DNA from: Rhizomys pruinosus
Taxonomy: Eukaryota > Chordata > Mammalia > Rodentia > Spalacidae
Assembly (NCBI GenBank): GCA_009823505.1
Contig: VZQC01001663.1
Span: 176,535 to 240,534 of the forward strand
DNA length: 64,000 nt
Direction: 5' to 3'
Positions 41,860 through 53,402 of this stretch are shown here, piece after piece. Position 1 is the stretch's first letter. Each line of letters starts with the position of its first letter. Position numbers and translations under genes: made by a program. The notes beneath the pieces were generated by a model. The model was not told the DNA's origin and did not search any database. It saw only the letters and a program-made list of their open reading frames with translations.

Positions 41860-42411
41860 TGCTCAGTTTGCCTTACTACTAGGTATTTGGTGCTAGCATC
41901 CACAGATGAGGGATACCATTCATCATTTGATTTTCTGGGACTGTGTTACTTCACTTAGCATAATGTCTTCTAGTTTCATCCATTTACATGAAAAGGTCAT
42001 GATGTCATGTTTCTTTATTGCTGCATAGAATTCCGTTGTGTAGATGTACCACATTTTCTCTATCCATTCATTGGTTGAGGGCATTTGGTTTGGTTGGTGA
42101 AGAGAGCTGCAATAAACATGGATGTACATATATCTTTGTGGTAATATAGTCTTGTGGGTATATACCCAGGAGTGGTATGACTGGGTCATGTGGTAGACTC
42201 ATTTTGAGTCTTTTAAAGGTTTTCCACACTGCTTTTCATAGTGGCTGTATGAGTTTACATTCCCACCAACAGGGATGAATGTTCCGCTTTCCTCACAACC
42301 TCTCCAGCATTTGCTGTCTTTTGAATTCCTGATCTTAGTCAGTCTTATCAAGTGAGATGTCTTAAAGTGGTTTTAACTTGCATTTCCTTAATTATTAATG
42401 ACGTTGAACAG

Positions 42412-42645
42412 GTTTTTTAATTAAAAAAATTTAAATATATTTTCGTATGTGTATGAATGTACTGTCTGCATGCAGGTTTGTGCACCCGTGTCGTGCAATG
42501 CCGAGGAGGTCAGAAGAGGGCGTTGGACTCCCCTGGACTGGAGTTACAGACGGTTCTCAGCCGCCATGTGGGTGCTGGGGATTGAACCCGGGTCCTCTGC
42601 AAGAGCAGTTAGCACTCTTAACTGCTAGGTCATCTCTCCAGCCCC
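42412..42645 (-). mobile_element. B2 SINE, antisense, inside L1 ORF2
   Basis: 'tatgtgtatgaatgtactgtc...ggtttgtgcacccgtgtcgtgcaatgcc' to 'catctctccagcccc'. The flanks aacaggttttttaa (42,407-42,420) and aaacagtttttaag (42,646-42,659) are an imperfect TSD. This copy lacks the internal duplication. Confidence 0.94.
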
Positions 42646-43159
42646 AAACAGTTTTTAAGATGTTTCTCAGCCATCTTTATTTCCTCACTTGTGAAGTCTC
42701 TGTTCAGCTCTTTAATTCCATCTCTTGAGTGGGTCATTTATTTTCTTATGTCTTTTTTTTTAGAGTTTTATATATTCTGGATATTAATGCTCTGTCAGAT
42801 GTATTACTGGTGAAAGTTTCCTCCTACTCTGTGGGTTTTCTCATCACTTCCTTGATAGTTTCTTTTGCCATACAGAAGCTTTTCGGTTTAATGACATCCC
42901 ACTTGTCATTTGTTGACCTTATTTCCTGTACAGCTGCTGTCTGATTTAGAAAGTCTTCTCCTATGCCTATATCATGTAGGTTGCTGTCCATGTTTTCTTC
43001 TATCACCTTCAGAGTTTCAGGTTTCACGTTGAGGTCTTTGATCCATTTGGAGTTGACTTTTGTACAGGGTGAGAGATAGGGGTTTAATTTTATTCTTCTA
43101 CAAGTGGTGATCCAGTTTTGCCATTATATTCTTATAATTACATCAACTGACTGATTTTG

Positions 43160-43310
43160 AAATTTCGATGCAGGGTCTTGCTCTGCATATCAAATGGTCT
43201 GGAACATAGTATATAGCTCAAACTATTGCTCAAATTTGTGGCAATCATCCTGCTTCAGTCTCCTGAGAGGGCTAAGGTTGCAGTAGTAACCCATCAAACT
43301 GGTTCCAGAA
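43160..43310 (-). mobile_element. Old B1-like (PB1/B1F-type) SINE, antisense
   Basis: 'gatgcagggtcttgctctgc', 'atagctcaaactattgctcaaatttgtggcaatcatcctgcttcagtctcctgag', 'ggctaaggttgcag'. Much diverged, so an early B1. Confidence 0.65.
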
Positions 43311-43920
43311 TTCTGTTTAGGTTTAGCTTTTGAGTCATTGATTCAGACTTTTAATTCTAAATGCCACTGAGAATTTTATATTATTTATTTAATATGTGAT
43401 TTAAAATCTGTACATACTTCTTTGACTAAAGTATCATTTAAATGAATTATTCAAATGCTTTCATTTTTAATTACAAGTAATTTTGCAAGGAAATTATATA
43501 GTTTTGAGCTTTTACTATTTCCATATAATAAATTATTATAAGTAGAATAGGGAATTCAGAGGTAAAATTATTTAAAGACTACTTATATGTATAGACAAAC
43601 TGTCATACAGAAAGCACATAATAATGTAAATGCTATTTTGGCTAATGTCCTATTTGGAAATAGAAACATTTATATAGTTTTCCCAACTTAATCATAAGAT
43701 ACTTAATTAACGTTTTGGTTATACTTGTCACTGACTGAACAATGTAAAGCAATCTAGGTCAGCTTGCTCCCAGACTCAAAGCTTCTGTTGATGTATAATT
43801 CCAGATAGGGCCATTTAACCCGTCATAATTCATCCCACAGATATATGTGGAGTTTTACCACTTACACAACTAGATGTTATAAGATGGATGTCAGAGGTGA
43901 AAAATTTAGGTCCTAGGTAG
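43311..43920. other. Single-copy AT-rich DNA
   Basis: Nothing recognised. Confidence 0.4.
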
Positions 43921-43921
43921 T

Positions 43922-44228
43922 AGTGAGGTATCTTAGTTTGTAATGTTTTTCCTTCCAAATGTGAAAAGCTGAGTTTAGATCCAAGGACACAATTAAAATC
44001 TACCCTGGAGCTGTGGTAAATGTCTATAATCCCAGCAGCGGGGAGGCAGAGATAGATGGATCTCTAGGACTTGCTGGCCAGGCAACCTAATTGAATTGCC
44101 AAGCTCCAGGAAAGTAGGAGGCCCTGCCACAAAAAATTACATGGAGCAGTGTTGAGTGAAGACATCCAGTGTCGACTTCTGGCCTTCAGGTTCACACTGT
44201 TCATGTACATAGATACAAACCTTTTAGT
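43922..44228 (+). mobile_element. B4 SINE, sense
   Basis: Head 'gtgaggtatcttagtttgtaatg', B1-like 'ggtaaatgtctataatcccagc...gaggcagagatag', 'gacttgctggccaggcaac', tail 'tgttcatgtacatagatac'. Confidence 0.75.
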
Positions 44229-44239
44229 TAATTCTTATG

Positions 44240-44259
44240 TGATGTGTGTGTGTGTTGTG

Positions 44260-44309
<50 letters not shown>

Positions 44310-44326
44310 TGTGTCTGTGTCTGTGT
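44240..44326. repeat. (TG)n-(TGTGTC)n microsatellite
   Basis: About 35 TG units ending with three tgtgtc units, right of the B4 tail. Confidence 0.95.
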
Positions 44327-44349
44327 AAGTAAACAAAATGGAGAGTATA

Positions 44350-44503
44350 TGCAGCGGGGCGTGGTGGAGCATGCCTTTATTCCCAGGACTTGAGAGGCAG
44401 AAGCAGGCAGATCTATATGAGTTCAAGGCCAGCTTGGTCTACAGCTTGAGTACCAGGCCAGCTGGGATTAAAGGCAGAACCTGTTTCAAAAAGATAAAAA
44501 AAA
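44350..44503 (+). mobile_element. B1 SINE with 11-bp TSD
   Basis: 'gcagcggggcgtggtggagc' to 'cctgtttcaaaaagat' and an A tail. The flanks aaatggagagt at about 44,337 and 44,504 match. Confidence 0.93.
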
Positions 44504-44561
44504 AATGGAGAGTGTACCCACAGGTTTTCTAGTTATAAAAATCAATGAATTTAGTACTGTG

Positions 44562-44672
44562 GAGTCAAAGGCAGGGGAGTCCCTGTGAATTCATATCCAG
44601 CTTGGTTGGCATAGTGAGTTTTAGGCCAGCTGGAGCTGCCTGGGAGACCCTGTCTCAGAAAGACCAAAAATA
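44562..44672 (+). mobile_element. B1 SINE, 5'-damaged
   Basis: 'aattcatatccagcttggttggc', 'gagttttaggccagctggagctgcctgggagaccctgtctcagaaagacc'. Confidence 0.85.
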
Positions 44673-45270
44673 GTCAATGAATTTGACAAATTTGCATAGT
44701 GAGTTGTATTCTCAATAATATAGTGGTAGGAAATGTTTTCTGGAGGAAAAACATCCACTTCCTGGAAGAGAAAAAAATAATTTCAAAGCAATGTTTTACA
44801 ATTCTCTACTTGAACTTAATGCACATAACTAGGAAATAGATAACTGACTTTAAATCACACAGCTACAGTACAATACACTACTCCTAGATGGTAAGATCTG
44901 GGATGGTTCTGACTTCTGTGACATGAGGTGCAGTTACAGGCACAGAGTGGATGAAGGTGAAAGAGTTGTTCTGTCATGATGAAGACCACATCACTAAGAG
45001 AAAGGCCAAGATGATGCACCTTGTTGGTCCTTGAGGATTCTTGAGCAGTGCCAAATTTCTACAAAGCTCTTCTCTTTTGGGGATTTGATTTCTTTCCTGG
45101 CAATATTTGTGTGCTTTTTTTGAGTCCTACATTATGAAAATTCTCTACTTCTTGATGTTGTTTGAGTATGACTTTTTCTGTTGCAAAGATTAACTAATAA
45201 AGAAATAGGATTTCTGAGAGGTTTTAGACATTATACTTTTGTGCATCATATGATGTCATTCATCATCTGG
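44673..45270. other. Single-copy DNA
   Basis: Nothing recognised. Confidence 0.35.
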
Positions 45271-45402
45271 AGAGCGGGGAGAATAAAGAAAGAAGGAAAC
45301 AGGAGGAAGGAAGAGGAGGAGGAGAGGATAGAAGAAGGGAGGAAGGAAAAAAGAAAGTTATAGAGAAAGGAGGAAGGAAAAAGAAAGGAAAATACAGAAA
45401 CT
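45271..45402. repeat. Polypurine (GGAA/GAAA)-rich tract
   Basis: More than 120 bp of almost pure A/G with few pyrimidine breaks. A possible triplex-forming tract. The charged frame over it is not a gene. Confidence 0.9.
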
Positions 45403-46252
45403 AAAAAGGAAAACCATTTATCTTACTCCAGAATAGTAATAACTCTACCTAGAAAGATAAAACTGAATGAGATGATGTTCAATTTAAAAGTCATGAATGT
45501 ATTAATACATAGTAATTCTTCCAAGCCACAGAAAAAAGTGGAGCTTTGATAGAAGAAATATTGTAGGCCAGCAAACCTCTGTATCTATAAGCATGAAACA
45601 GGCTCTAAGCCAAGAGACACTGAGCCCACTTGAAATGAAGACCATAATTTAGCACCAAAATAAAGGTAACTGTTGAAAATAAAATGTCCTCTTGTGGAAA
45701 ATTATCAGTAATTCACTTTGTATTGACATAAATAATCTTCTCCAACTTTGTTTTGAATGATACATAATCACATAATGACCAAGTTGCCAGTGGGAATGAA
45801 ATTAATATTTTATTCATTGAAGACGCTCAAATAGGGAAAGGTTATCCTCCTTGGTTTAAAAATGAAGAAAATGTTCAGTATTGATGTGTTTAATACTCCT
45901 TTTCATATTTCTTTCAAATAATTTTGAATGTCTTATGAAAGACAAATATTTTATTCTGCCAACAAGAACTTTTAAGCTCATTAACTATAAGTAACCTAAA
46001 AAATATGAAAACCTGCTTACCAGTGCCTTAAATTTAATGTCTCAGTGACAAAAAGGTGCATAGTAGAAGTGAAAATGAAGATTGATTTAAAATAGCAGTA
46101 CTATCAATAAATTTAACCAGTGATAATTAATAATTTTTTAGTAAATTTATTCATTCTGGTATAAAAAGTAAAACACAGTCATAAAGAAGTATCCTCTCTC
46201 CAATGCATATAGAAATAGGCTATGTTTATTAATGATGACTACTTTTTACAAC
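45403..46252. other. Single-copy AT-rich DNA
   Basis: No repeat family or gene recognised across 850 bp. Confidence 0.4.
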
Positions 46253-46254
46253 TT

Positions 46255-46402
46255 TTCTCTCTTTTTAAGACAGGGTCTCACTATAGCCCCAGCTTCCCTC
46301 GAACTTACTTTGTAGACCAGGCTGGCCTTGAACTCACAGATATCCACCTGCCTCTGCCTTCCAAGTGCTCAGATTAAAGACATGCACCACCCCACCCCCT
46401 AA
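46255..46402 (-). mobile_element. B1 SINE, antisense
   Basis: 'tttttaagacagggtctcactatagccccagct' to 'gacatgcaccaccccacc'. Confidence 0.92.
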
Positions 46403-46439
46403 ATTATATCTACTTTTATGTAGCTAAATATTCACACAT

Positions 46440-47032
46440 TATTGTTGTTTGAATATCAAATATCCCCATTGGCTCATGTTTTTGGACACTTGATACCCAG
46501 ATGATGGTTCAATTTAGGAATTATGGACGCTTTAGGAGGTAGGACCTTGATGGAGGATATATGTTGCTGGGAGGCAGGCTTTGAGAGTTTTGTATTTATT
46601 ATTTTTATCTTATGTGTATGAGTATATTTTCTGGACATATGTGAGTGCACTCATGTCGTGCAGTGCCTAAAAAGGTCAGAGGAATGTGTCCGATACCCTG
46701 GATCTGGAGTTACTGATGATGGCTGTTAGCCATCACGTGGTTGCAGAGATTTGAACCAAGATCCTCTGCAAGAGCAGCCAGTGCTCCTAACCTCTGGGCC
46801 AGCTCTCTAGCCCTTTTGAGATTTTAACCTGGTTCTACTTCCCACTCTCCCATATGCTTTCAATGTGGGATAAAATTTGATTAGCTTGCATCATGATCTT
46901 ACTCCTGTGCCTTCCCAACCTGATAGACTATAACTCCTTTGGACCTGTAAGCAAAAATAAACCCTTTCTCCCCGAAATTGTTTTTTTGTCACAATATTTG
47001 ATCACAGCATCAGGGAAGTAAATAATACACAT
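46440..47032 (+). mobile_element. MaLR-type LTR, sense, split by a B2
   Basis: Left part: 'tgttgtttgaatatcaaatatccccattgg...aggaccttgatgg'. Right part: 'ggttctacttcccactctccc', 'gatagactataactcctttgg', 'agcaaaaataaaccctttctcc', 'tttgatcacagcatcaggg'. The aataaaccctttct block is the LTR polyadenylation region. Starts with tg; no internal region, so a solo LTR. Confidence 0.7.
46590..46815 (-). mobile_element. B2/B3 SINE, antisense, inside the LTR
   Basis: 'ttatgtgtatgagtatattttctgg', 'gtcgtgcagtgcctaaaaaggtcagagg', 'gatcctctgcaagagcagccagtgctc', end 'gccagctctctagccc'. Confidence 0.9.
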
Positions 47033-47241
47033 ATATTATTTTCTAAACTCTCACTGAATTTTTGAATATTATATTTTCATGGAGATCAAATATACAAATT
47101 ACCAATAGAGAAACCTGTTTCTATACTATAATATAGATAAGAAAGCTACATTAATAGCCTATGAAAAACAGTATAAAAAAAGAAAAACATTATAAAAGTT
47201 TGATTTCATATTGAAATTGAAGCACATTAAAAATTGTATGC

Positions 47242-47452
47242 TGTGGTTGGAAAGAAGGCTTAGAGATTAAGGCATGTGCTACTCTTTCAGAAAACCCAAG
47301 TTTTGATCCAGGTAACAACATGGTAGTTACTCCTGTAACTCCATCTCCAGATGATCTGGTGTTCTCTTCTGGACTTTGCACCATGTGCAAATAGATACAC
47401 ATAGGCACTTATAAATGTATATAGCATAAGAGTAATAAAATAAATCTTAAAA
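47242..47452 (+). mobile_element. B2/B3-family SINE, diverged
   Basis: 'gtggttggaaagaaggcttagag', 'gtaactccatctccagatgatctgg', tail 'agtaataaaataaatctt'. Confidence 0.8.
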
Positions 47453-47462
47453 AATATAAAAA

Positions 47463-47612
47463 TAGGCCAGATATGCTGGTTCCTGCCTTCAGCCCCAGCA
47501 CTTGGGAAGCTGAGGCAGGCAGATTTTTGGGAGATAGAAGGCAGCCAGTTCTGCATAGTGAGTTCTAGGTCAGTTGGGGTTAGAGAGAGACCCAGTCTCA
47601 AAAAGACCCCCC
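47463..47612 (+). mobile_element. B1 SINE
   Basis: 'ggccagatatgctggttcctgcc' to 'gacccagtctcaaaaagaccc'. Confidence 0.9.
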
Positions 47613-47694
47613 CCAAATGTATAGCATGCTAATATTAGAAAGATTTCTAATGAAAATCATTCTCTTAAACAAAAGAACTTAATGTTTGTCTTAT

Positions 47695-48012
47695 TTAATT
47701 TGTTGTTGTAACAAAACTGAGCCCATCTAATTTATAAAGACTGGTGTTTTATGTAGGTCACAAATTTGGAATCTAGAAAGTTCTAGAGCATGTTCCTACA
47801 TCTCCTAAGGGCCTTCTTGTATCAGAACTTGGTGGAGGGCAATCATATGGACAGATAGGGCAAGGTGACTAGCAGGTACTCACCTATACTCACCTATAGA
47901 GGAGCAAAGCTCCTCTCTTGATCATCAATTAACCTGTAAATGGATAATCTGTTAGTGAAGGCAGAAACACATGACTCTATTATATCCCAAAGATGTCATC
48001 TTTAAATGTTGT
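47695..48012 (-). mobile_element. MLT/MST-like MaLR LTR, antisense, tentative
   Basis: 'gttgttgtaacaaaactgagcc', 'tttataaagactggtgttttatg', 'aacttggtggagggcaatcatatgg', 'tcatcaattaacctgtaaatgg', 'gtgaaggcagaaac' resemble an antisense MST/MLT LTR. It has a doubled 'actcacctata' at about 47,879 and 47,888. Confidence 0.5.
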
Positions 48013-48021
48013 AAACCTTCC

Positions 48022-48238
48022 TTGTGCCTGGAGAGATGGCTCAACATTTAAGAATCCTAGCTGCTCTTGCAGGGGATCTGGATTCAGTTCCCAGCATGCA
48101 CATGGTGACTAAAACCATCCCTAATTCCAGTTTGAGATCAGACACTCTCTTCTGCCCTCTGTGGGCATTGCATGACATGGATGTACTTACATACATGCAG
48201 GCAATACACACATACACATAAATAAAAATAATAAAAAT
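48022..48238 (+). mobile_element. B2/B3-family SINE
   Basis: 'gcctggagagatggctcaac', 'gctgctcttgcaggggatctgg', tail 'catacacataaataaaaataa'. Confidence 0.9.
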
Positions 48239-48287
48239 GTCATTAAGCTTCCAATAATTGAAATTTGATGAAGACAATAAGCCATAG

Positions 48288-48405
48288 CCAAAGTGACGAG
48301 TTGATGGTACACACAAGTAATCCCGGCACTTGCAGGGTAGGAGAAGGAGGATGAATTCAAGGCTAGCCTGGATGACATTGTGACACCCTGTCTCAAAAGT
48401 AAGTA
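48288..48405 (+). mobile_element. Old B1-like SINE, short
   Basis: 'acacacaagtaatcccggcac', 'gaattcaaggctagcctggatgac', 'accctgtctcaaaagtaag'. Confidence 0.75.
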
Positions 48406-48925
48406 TATAATTGAACAAACATAAGAAGGCTCTAAATAAAATTATATTCTCTTTCAGTTGACTGCCAAATGCTTAAGCAAATAAATTCAAGTTATAGATG
48501 ACTTGGTTAGAATTTTATACCAATAGGTGTTTGACCTGATACTTTTGGTTTTGTGTGACTTGGTGAAACAATTTGAATATGTTTGTTTAAGCAGTAAACA
48601 CTACCATACATAGACACAGGACCTAGAATGTGTGTTTGTTTCAACCACATATTTGGAAACAATGATGGCAAAATCCTCTGTTGTCCTTTCTTGCCATCTG
48701 ACTTTTACCCAAATGACAAACTGTGCAAAGAACATTAGACTTAGTAAAGTATGTTAAACAGTTAAAAGAGGGATGTGGGCTGTGCTTCAGATTCACAGTA
48801 ATTTAAGCTAACTAGGCAATTCTTCTTAACTGAGTATTCTTATTATGCAAAGTCATAATGTAGAAAAATAAAATTATAAGCCTGATTATGTCTCTAGCTA
48901 GTTGACCTAAATAGCTGGTCTGTGT
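48406..48925. other. Single-copy DNA
   Basis: Nothing recognised. Confidence 0.4.
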
Positions 48926-49278
48926 TCTAGTTTTCTTTCTGTTGCCATGATTAAACACTCTGACCAAGATGAATTTGGAGAAGAAAGGGTTTATTTCATC
49001 TCACATCTCCCGGGGAGAACATAACAAGGTCCATGGAGTAGTATTGCATACAGGATTGGTCCTCTGGCCTCTGCTCAGCCTGCTTTCTTATAAAACCTAT
49101 GACTATTTACCTGGGTGTGGTACCACCCACAGTGAGCTGGACACTCTCATATCTCCCAACAATCAAGAAAATGCCTCACAGACATGCCTACAGGCCAACC
49201 TGATGAAGGAAATTTCCCAATTGAGGTTCCCTCTTCCCAGCTGTATAAAGTTGACAACTGAAGCTATTCAGCACATTC
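48926..49278 (-). mobile_element. MaLR LTR (ORR1/MT group), antisense
   Basis: 'gttctagttttctttctgttgccatg', 'gaagaaagggtttatttcatctcac', 'cctgggtgtggtaccacccacagtgagctgg', 'tataaagttgacaactgaagc'. The 114-residue open frame on the plus strand lies wholly inside this antisense LTR and is a chance frame. Confidence 0.75.
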
Positions 49279-49614
49279 TTCCTTGTTCAAAAGATAATGG
49301 CTTAAATGAATAATTCAAAAGGTCTGTAAAAACATATTTCAGTGTTTGAGGAAGAATAATAATTAGTATCATTACCCTCATTGTATATGTGAGCTAATAT
49401 ATTGAGAAGAGTTGCCTAAAGAACAGTATTATATATTTCTTAAAATATAACAGATTTACAAATTGAAAAATAATCATTGTTGATTGACAAACAATGACAG
49501 CCATTAGTGCCTTTCCCAACTGGGTAAACTCAATTCAGAATCCTTATTTATCACTACAACAAATTTCCTTACAAACAATTCTAGCTTAACTTAAAATTGT
49601 AACAGAAATGTCAA
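49279..49614. other. Single-copy AT-rich DNA
   Basis: Nothing recognised. Confidence 0.35.
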
Positions 49615-50078
49615 TTTCCATTAATATTTTTATTGAATGTTTGAAATTTTTATACAGTGTGCTTTAATGGTATTTAGGTCCCTGCTCCTCTCCACACCTC
49701 CCTCACAGCTCCTATCTATTATAATGTATTTTTTATATATATAACATGGCCCATAGGGTCTGATTTGTGTCCCCAAATGTTCCATTCACTGGACCCACTG
49801 AGATTCATATTCCTGAAAGAGACTGCCTTACAGCCATTAATTGCCAAAAGTTTACTATGTTGAGTTGACATTTCTTACCCACTTCCCCATGTTTATGCTG
49901 GGATTTTTGTCTTATTTGAGCTTGCATAGAACTTCTGCATGCTGTCACCATTGTTGCAAGTTCATATGAATGAATGAATGAATGAATGAATGAATGAATG
50001 AACAGCCATTTGGAAGATCCTGTTTCCTTTTGGTCAGCCACCTCTTCTGCTGCCTTGGAGAGCTTGTGTAGCCATTAA
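49615..50078 (-). mobile_element. L1 3' UTR (Lx-like), antisense
   Basis: 'atatttttattgaatgtttg', 'cctgctcctctccacacctcc', 'gtttatgctgggatttttgtc', 'catgctgtcaccattgttgcaagttcatatg', 'ggtcagccacctcttctgc'. A (TGAA)n sits at 49,968-50,002. Confidence 0.72.
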
Positions 50079-50638
50079 AGGCTCAGACTCACAACTAAAC
50101 AGACAAGAGTTTGGTTTTCATTATAATTTCTTTTGAAAATACTTCATTAGATTATTTCATAAAACAATAAAAAACTAAAAATGTTATTACCTTATTGTGT
50201 TTTGGTTAGATCATGCCTTGTCCCAGACCAAGGAGATAAAGACAGTAGATGATGGAGGATCCTTCATTGTATGGCTTCAAATTGTCAGAGAACATGTTAT
50301 GATTGGTCCATGTATCATAGAGGACCATATCCTGGGAGGAGAAGAGTTGTTTGTCAGAAGCACCTTGGTAGTCTTGAAAAAGTTCAGTTGCTTTTCATAT
50401 CTGTATCATAGAATCATCAAAGTAGATAAATTGGCTTCAATGAGTGTATTAGCTTATCCAAATAAGAAAAGGAGATGAACACCTTGAATTGATAAATTAC
50501 ACCATCCCTTAAGAGCGTGGAAGGTTGAAAACATGGGAAAGACTGAATGCAGTGACTTCTAAAGTCTACTTATTTTCAACATTTCTGGCTTTGACAAATA
50601 ATCTTACATAAATAAATCAAACTTCTGATGAAATACAG
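50079..50638. other. Single-copy DNA with a 93-codon chance frame
   Basis: The plus-strand open frame at 50,197-50,478 has no recognisable domain. Its left flank is AT-rich and no splice or promoter logic is visible. Not annotated as a gene. Confidence 0.4.
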
Positions 50639-50639
50639 T

Positions 50640-50968
50640 GTATTAATTTTCTGGCTCATTGTTGTGACAAAATACACAATTAGCAAGCTGATTTTGGCTT
50701 ACAGTTGGCAGTTTGGTCCATCATGGTGGGGAGGACAGGTGACAAGCCTGTGAAGTACCTGCTCACATTGTGTCCACAAGCAGTTGGGAAGCAGAGAGAA
50801 TGCAGGCTCAGTTCACTGTCTCCTTTTTATTCAGCTCTTGGCTAATCTTATTGATCACACTTCAATAACTTATTCTAGAAACTAATAGATATGGCCAGAC
50901 ATTTTCCTTCTACATGAATTTTAGATTCTGAAAAGTTGACAATCATTATTAACCATCACAGTGACCAT
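50640..50968 (-). mobile_element. ORR1-like LTR, antisense
   Basis: 'ttggcttacagttggcagtttgg', 'tccatcatggtggggaggac', 'cagttcactgtctcctttttattcag', 'gaaaagttgacaatcattattaacc'. Same family order as at 1.2 kb. Confidence 0.75.
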
Positions 50969-51578
50969 TTTTTTCCCAACCATGTTTGTCTATTTCCTTA
51001 GATTTTCTAATTATTTTCTGTCACACAGAATTGGAACTTGAAAAACCTTTCTGTTTCTGAAGAGCACTGCATTGCCCTAGAAGAGATTGTTACTAGACTC
51101 TCAAGGGGGGGGGGTCATGGAGTTCCACAAGAAGAGGCAAACCAGTGGATTTTAAATATTAATATTCAAATATTCAAATGTCCTTGTTATGTCTTCTATC
51201 ATCACCTCTTGGTTGCTCTTTATCATTCACGTAATGCATTTGTACAGTTCTTACAACCCTACATTATTGTAGCTGCTAGCCACATGTAGCTGTTTACATG
51301 TAAATTATTGAAATTAAAGTTCAGGTTCCTGGTTATACCAGATCCATTTGAAGAGTTTAATTGTCACACATGGATAGAGGCTATCCTATTAGACATATAT
51401 AGACTTTTTATATCATCTCAGAAGTTTCTACTGGGCAGTGTGGCAGTCTAGTTTAAAACAATCTTTATGAAGGATTCTTGTATGCTATTTAAAATGAATG
51501 TTGAAGAAAATGATTTTGCCTCAGGTTGTAATCAGGAGATGGGACGTGTGCATGCTAAATTTAAATTGTGAGCCAGTC
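50969..51578. other. Single-copy DNA
   Basis: Nothing recognised except a 10-bp G run at 51,106-51,115. Confidence 0.4.
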
Positions 51579-51579
51579 A

Positions 51580-51725
51580 TAGAATTTTATAGCTATAAAG
51601 ACCCTTGGAGGTAATTTAATTCAACTTTTCTTATTTTAGTACTGTGGAAACTTAGGTCTAGAAAGGCTAAGTGTTCTATACAATGTCACCAAGGATTTTA
51701 TGACAGTTTTGTCATCTGTATTGTC
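51580..51725 (-). mobile_element. Ancient mammalian SINE relic (MIR-like), antisense, tentative
   Basis: 'agaccc ttggaggtaatttaattc', 'gtggaaacttaggtctagaaaggctaag', 'caatgtcaccaagg' recall the antisense MIR or related mammal-wide repeat phrase 'gaaactgaggcccagagagg'. Confidence 0.45.
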
Positions 51726-52512
51726 ACTGATATGCATTTGCAGATTTTGAAATAAAGGATATAAAATTAATTATTGCACTAAACCCAAATAGAGTTCCCA
51801 CTAGAACACATCCAACCTGGCTTATATATCCCCAAAGACTAAATTCAAAGCTGTAGTCTGAGAGCCATTGATGTATTATTTTACTTTAGTTACTCTTTAC
51901 TACTATTCCAATGTGTTACTGATTCAATTAAGAATATTCTCTAAAGATTTCATTAAAAACTACAGTCAGCTTTAGGAAAAATATTTTAATTTCATGCATT
52001 GGCTAGTGGCTAGATCTGAGGCTGATTGATGGCTGAGTAGAGGCAGAGTCAAAGGCAGTTGGGCAAGGCACATAGATTTCTGCTTACAAATGGCAGGCAT
52101 TTTTCCCATCAACTTAACACGGAGGTATCTAACAATTTAGCATTCTGTCTTTACCATGGAAATAGGAGCATAGTGGCCTTGAGCAAGCTGACACATACAT
52201 ATTTCTCCCTTCCAATCTTCCTTTCTGATTCAGCATCCCTGTCTTTACTCTTGCTGAAACAAAATGTCTATGTGAGTCTTCTCTGACTTCTACCAGTATG
52301 CTTGTGTATGCTCAGAGGTAAGGTACATCAGTGGGCCAAGAAGTAGCAGTTACATGGCCTGTTTCACAACACTGAACCTATCTTGAATTTCTCAACTAGG
52401 ATACAATTGCACATGGAGAGCCAGAAGGAGGAATTTGGCCATAGTTAAGCCCTGTTTAGATATAGACAGGACTGGTGAATGATACTCTTATTTACAAGTA
52501 GAAATAACAAAG
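51726..52512. other. Single-copy DNA
   Basis: Nothing recognised. Confidence 0.4.
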
Positions 52513-52855
52513 GGTGAGACTAGAGAGATTATTTAGTCAGTAAAGTGCTTCCTCTATAAGCATGAACTTCTCCAGCACCCAAATAAGAAGTCTGGTATAG
52601 CAATCTTTACCTGTAATTTCCCTACCGGGGAAATGGGGACAGCCTGATCCCTGGAGTTTGCTGGCAGCCAAGTTAGCTGATTTTGTGAGCTCCAGGTTCA
52701 TTCAGAGAACTTTTTTCAAAAAATAAGGTGAAGAGTGATTGAGGAAGACTGATAATGACGATATCTGGCCTCCAGTGTTACACACACATGAACCCACAAC
52801 ACATGAATATATGTACATATGTGCATATTTGTGTACATACACACAAAAGATTATA
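52513..52855 (+). mobile_element. B4 SINE, sense
   Basis: Head 'gagactagagagattatttag', 'ccagcacccaaataag', B1-like 'caatctttacctgtaatttcc', 'ggagtttgctggcagccaag', 'atctggcctccagtg', tail with acacaca. Confidence 0.75.
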
Positions 52856-53019
52856 AAGCTTAGGAACTGAAAAAAAAGGCCAGCATCAGGGACAGAGATT
52901 GAGAATCTAACAGAGTGCATCTGAGAAACAAGCAGTTCCTTTGGCAACTTTAGAGAGAGATGCATGTTGAACAAGCAGCTGCAAATCCAGAATGTGACTC
53001 AAACTTACTCAATATTAGT

Positions 53020-53165
<146 letters not shown>

Positions 53166-53402
53166 TCTTTTCTATTGTTTTTGTGATTTTTATGCAATAT
53201 ATTTTGATCATATTAAGACCTCTTACCCATCTGAACCTTGTTATACCCCCCCACAAACACCAGATTTCATGTACTCTGTCATGTATGTTGAAATCTATTT
53301 AGCAACCTTGAATGTCTAAATATTCTTCAGTGGCCATCTATCATCCATTGGGGTCTGGTTAACCTATCTAATGTCACACCCTGAATAAATTTTTCCTACT
53401 TG
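53166..53402 (-). mobile_element. L1 3' UTR end (Lx-like), antisense
   Basis: 'tttatgcaatatattttgatcatatt' is the reverse of the L1 'tgatcaaaatatattg' terminus. Then 'ttcttcagtggccatctatcatcc'-type 3' UTR. Confidence 0.75.

Larger units (their letters stand above)
41640..43125 (-). mobile_element. L1 3' UTR plus ORF2 C-terminal region (form B), antisense
   Basis: 3' UTR 41,640-41,880. ORF2 from 'ggtgctagcatccacagatgaggg' (ORF2 end) through 'accacattttctctatccattc', 'ggtatatacccaggagtgg', then after a B2, 'cttttgccatacagaagcttttcgg' and 'gatccatttggagttgac' near 43,040. On the minus strand this is the ORF2 C-terminal half, after the reverse transcriptase. Both the 71- and 88-residue frames are pieces of it. 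Stop codons and frameshifts make it dead. Confidence 0.88.

Noticed and set aside
42729..43027. Possible exon in either strand at 42.7-43.0 kb
   Set aside because: Both frames are L1 ORF2 sequence in the antisense L1.
48969..49313. 114-codon plus-strand frame
   Set aside because: It lies almost entirely in an antisense MaLR LTR.
50197..50478. 93-codon frame with protein-like composition
   Set aside because: No recognisable domain and no gene context; it could be tested by cross-species codon substitution pattern, but nothing here supports it.
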